A stretch of 64,000 bases of DNA from an uncultured Myxococcales bacterium. GTDB lineage: Bacteria; Myxococcota_A; UBA9042. Of the stretch, positions 63,453 through 64,000 are shown piece after piece (position 1 is the first letter of the stretch; every line of letters begins with the position of its first letter). Made by a program: the position numbers and the translations under genes. Under the pieces are notes generated by a model that saw only the letters and a list, made by a program, of their open reading frames with translations, was not told the origin of the DNA and made no database searches. The stretch is taken from NCBI GenBank assembly GCA_903842345.1, contig CAIMLR010000005.1, forward strand, positions 62,001 to 126,000. The letters are read 5' to 3'.

Positions 63453-63491
63453 GGGTGCTAATCGCTACTGCTCTATCGACTCACAGTCAGA

Positions 63492-63800
63492 TCAGGTCTT
63501 GATCTCAACCGCGACGCCCGCCGCCAGGTCCAAACGCATCAGCGCGTCAAGCGTCTGCTGCGTCGGGTCCAGGATGTCGATCAGGCGCTTGTGCGTACGC
63601 ACTTCGAACTGCTCGCGGCTCTTCTTGTCCACGTGCGGCGAACGCAGCACCGTGTAGCTGTTGATCCGCGTCGGCAGCGGAATCGGACCGGCAATGCGCG
63701 CGCCCGTGGTACGGACGGTCGTGATGATCTCGCTGACGGACTGATCCAGCAGCTTGAAATCATAGGCTTTGAGCCGGATGCGGATGCGTTGACCTGCCAT
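63492..63800 (-). CDS. rpsJ: 30S ribosomal protein S10
   Basis: The 102-residue protein, also NusE in antitermination, has [39 protein letters not shown] and the string [19 protein letters not shown]. It follows fusA by 44 bases without an intervening tuf. Confidence 0.98.
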   Translation of the reverse strand: MAGQRIRIRLKAYDFKLLDQSVSEIITTVRTTGARIAGPIPLPTRINSYTVLRSPHVDKKSREQFEVRTHKRLIDILDPTQQTLDALMRLDLAAGVAVEIKT

Positions 63801-63844
63801 GACGATTACTCCTGAAAACTGCTAAGCGAACCGAATTGCGCTAA

Positions 63845-64000
63845 TTAACCGTTCTTCTTGACGATTTCAGCCAACACCGACGACGAAGCCGGCGCGTAGT
63901 GGCTGAACTGCATCGTGTACGTGCCACGACCCTGAGTGCGCGAGCGCAGATCCGTGGCGTAACCGAAGGTCTCGCCCAGGGGCACTTCCGCTTCGATCGT
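63845..64000 (-). CDS. fusA: Elongation factor G, C-terminal end (partial)
   Basis: Only the last 51 residues lie in the window, ending at TAA 63845-63847. [20 protein letters not shown] and [16 protein letters not shown] match domain V of EF-G, which catalyses ribosome translocation. Its place before rpsJ shows that the str and S10 clusters are joined. Confidence 0.95.
   Translation of the reverse strand, partial: TIEAEVPLGETFGYATDLRSRTQGRGTYTMQFSHYAPASSSVLAEIVKKNG

Overview
This 64 kb window is high-GC bacterial chromosome, densely packed with genes on both strands. It looks like a Gram-negative, Myxococcota/deltaproteobacterial-type organism. That rests on an outer membrane (β-barrel protein, TolC/RND exporter, LysM and SPOR proteins, Lnt), many Asp/Ala-rich and Cys-rich lipoproteins with repeats of the type C-D-D-G-N-x-C-T, and a CotH-like lipoprotein. 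The taxonomic call is an inference from gene content. No rRNA, tRNA, prophage, insertion sequence or CRISPR array was recognised.

Region 1-24 kb is mixed housekeeping and surface genes. It holds a partial VWA-type lipoprotein, citrate synthase (gltA) with a strong terminator, a cyanophycinase-like peptidase, prfB with its programmed +1 frameshift, a CotH-like lipoprotein, UDP-glucuronate decarboxylase, argS followed by a SPOR protein, a host-attachment-family protein and a Lon-related protease. It then holds a two-gene unit of a 2171-residue Cys-rich lipoprotein (71 half-repeats with a 255-residue higher-order period) and a β-barrel protein. A secreted Lys/Glu-rich protein, an α/β hydrolase and a K+ channel with RCK domain follow.

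Region 24-39 kb is accessory. It contains a three-gene heavy-metal RND exporter, a small membrane protein overlapping a flavin reductase, a fusion of a CrtC/AttH-like domain to an isoprenyl diphosphate synthase, a GST, a degenerate asparagine-synthetase-like protein, a second Cys-rich lipoprotein, a LysM lipoprotein and a CPBP protease.

Region 39-48 kb is one tight minus-strand cluster: lnt, rluB-type pseudouridine synthase, wecB-type epimerase, a membrane-anchored protein, an ABC ATPase and an FtsX/MacB-like permease. The permease carries a 14-cysteine insert resembling the Cys-rich lipoproteins. Diverging from lnt is an OmpR-type regulator with Glu where the phosphorylated Asp should be.

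Region 48-64 kb is the end of the str operon (fusA) followed by fused S10, spc and alpha ribosomal clusters, all on the minus strand: rpsJ, rplD, rplW, rplB, rpsS, rplV, rpsC, rplP, rpmC, rpsQ, rplN, rplX, rplE, rpsN, rpsH, rplF, rplR, rpsE, rplO, secY, adk, infA, rpmJ, rpsM, rpsK, rpsD, rpoA, rplQ. Order is canonical except that rplC (L3), rpmD (L30), tuf and map are absent from their usual slots. REP-like hairpins lie at the rplC gap and exactly at the stop codons of rplF and rpsS. A three-way-junction RNA can be drawn in the rplX-rplE spacer, where the S8 operator lies in E. coli.

The best candidates for something new are the Cys-rich surface module shared by two lipoproteins and an ABC permease in the lnt cluster, the CrtC-like/prenyl-synthase fusion, the loss of rplC from the S10 cluster, and the rplX-rplE structured spacer.
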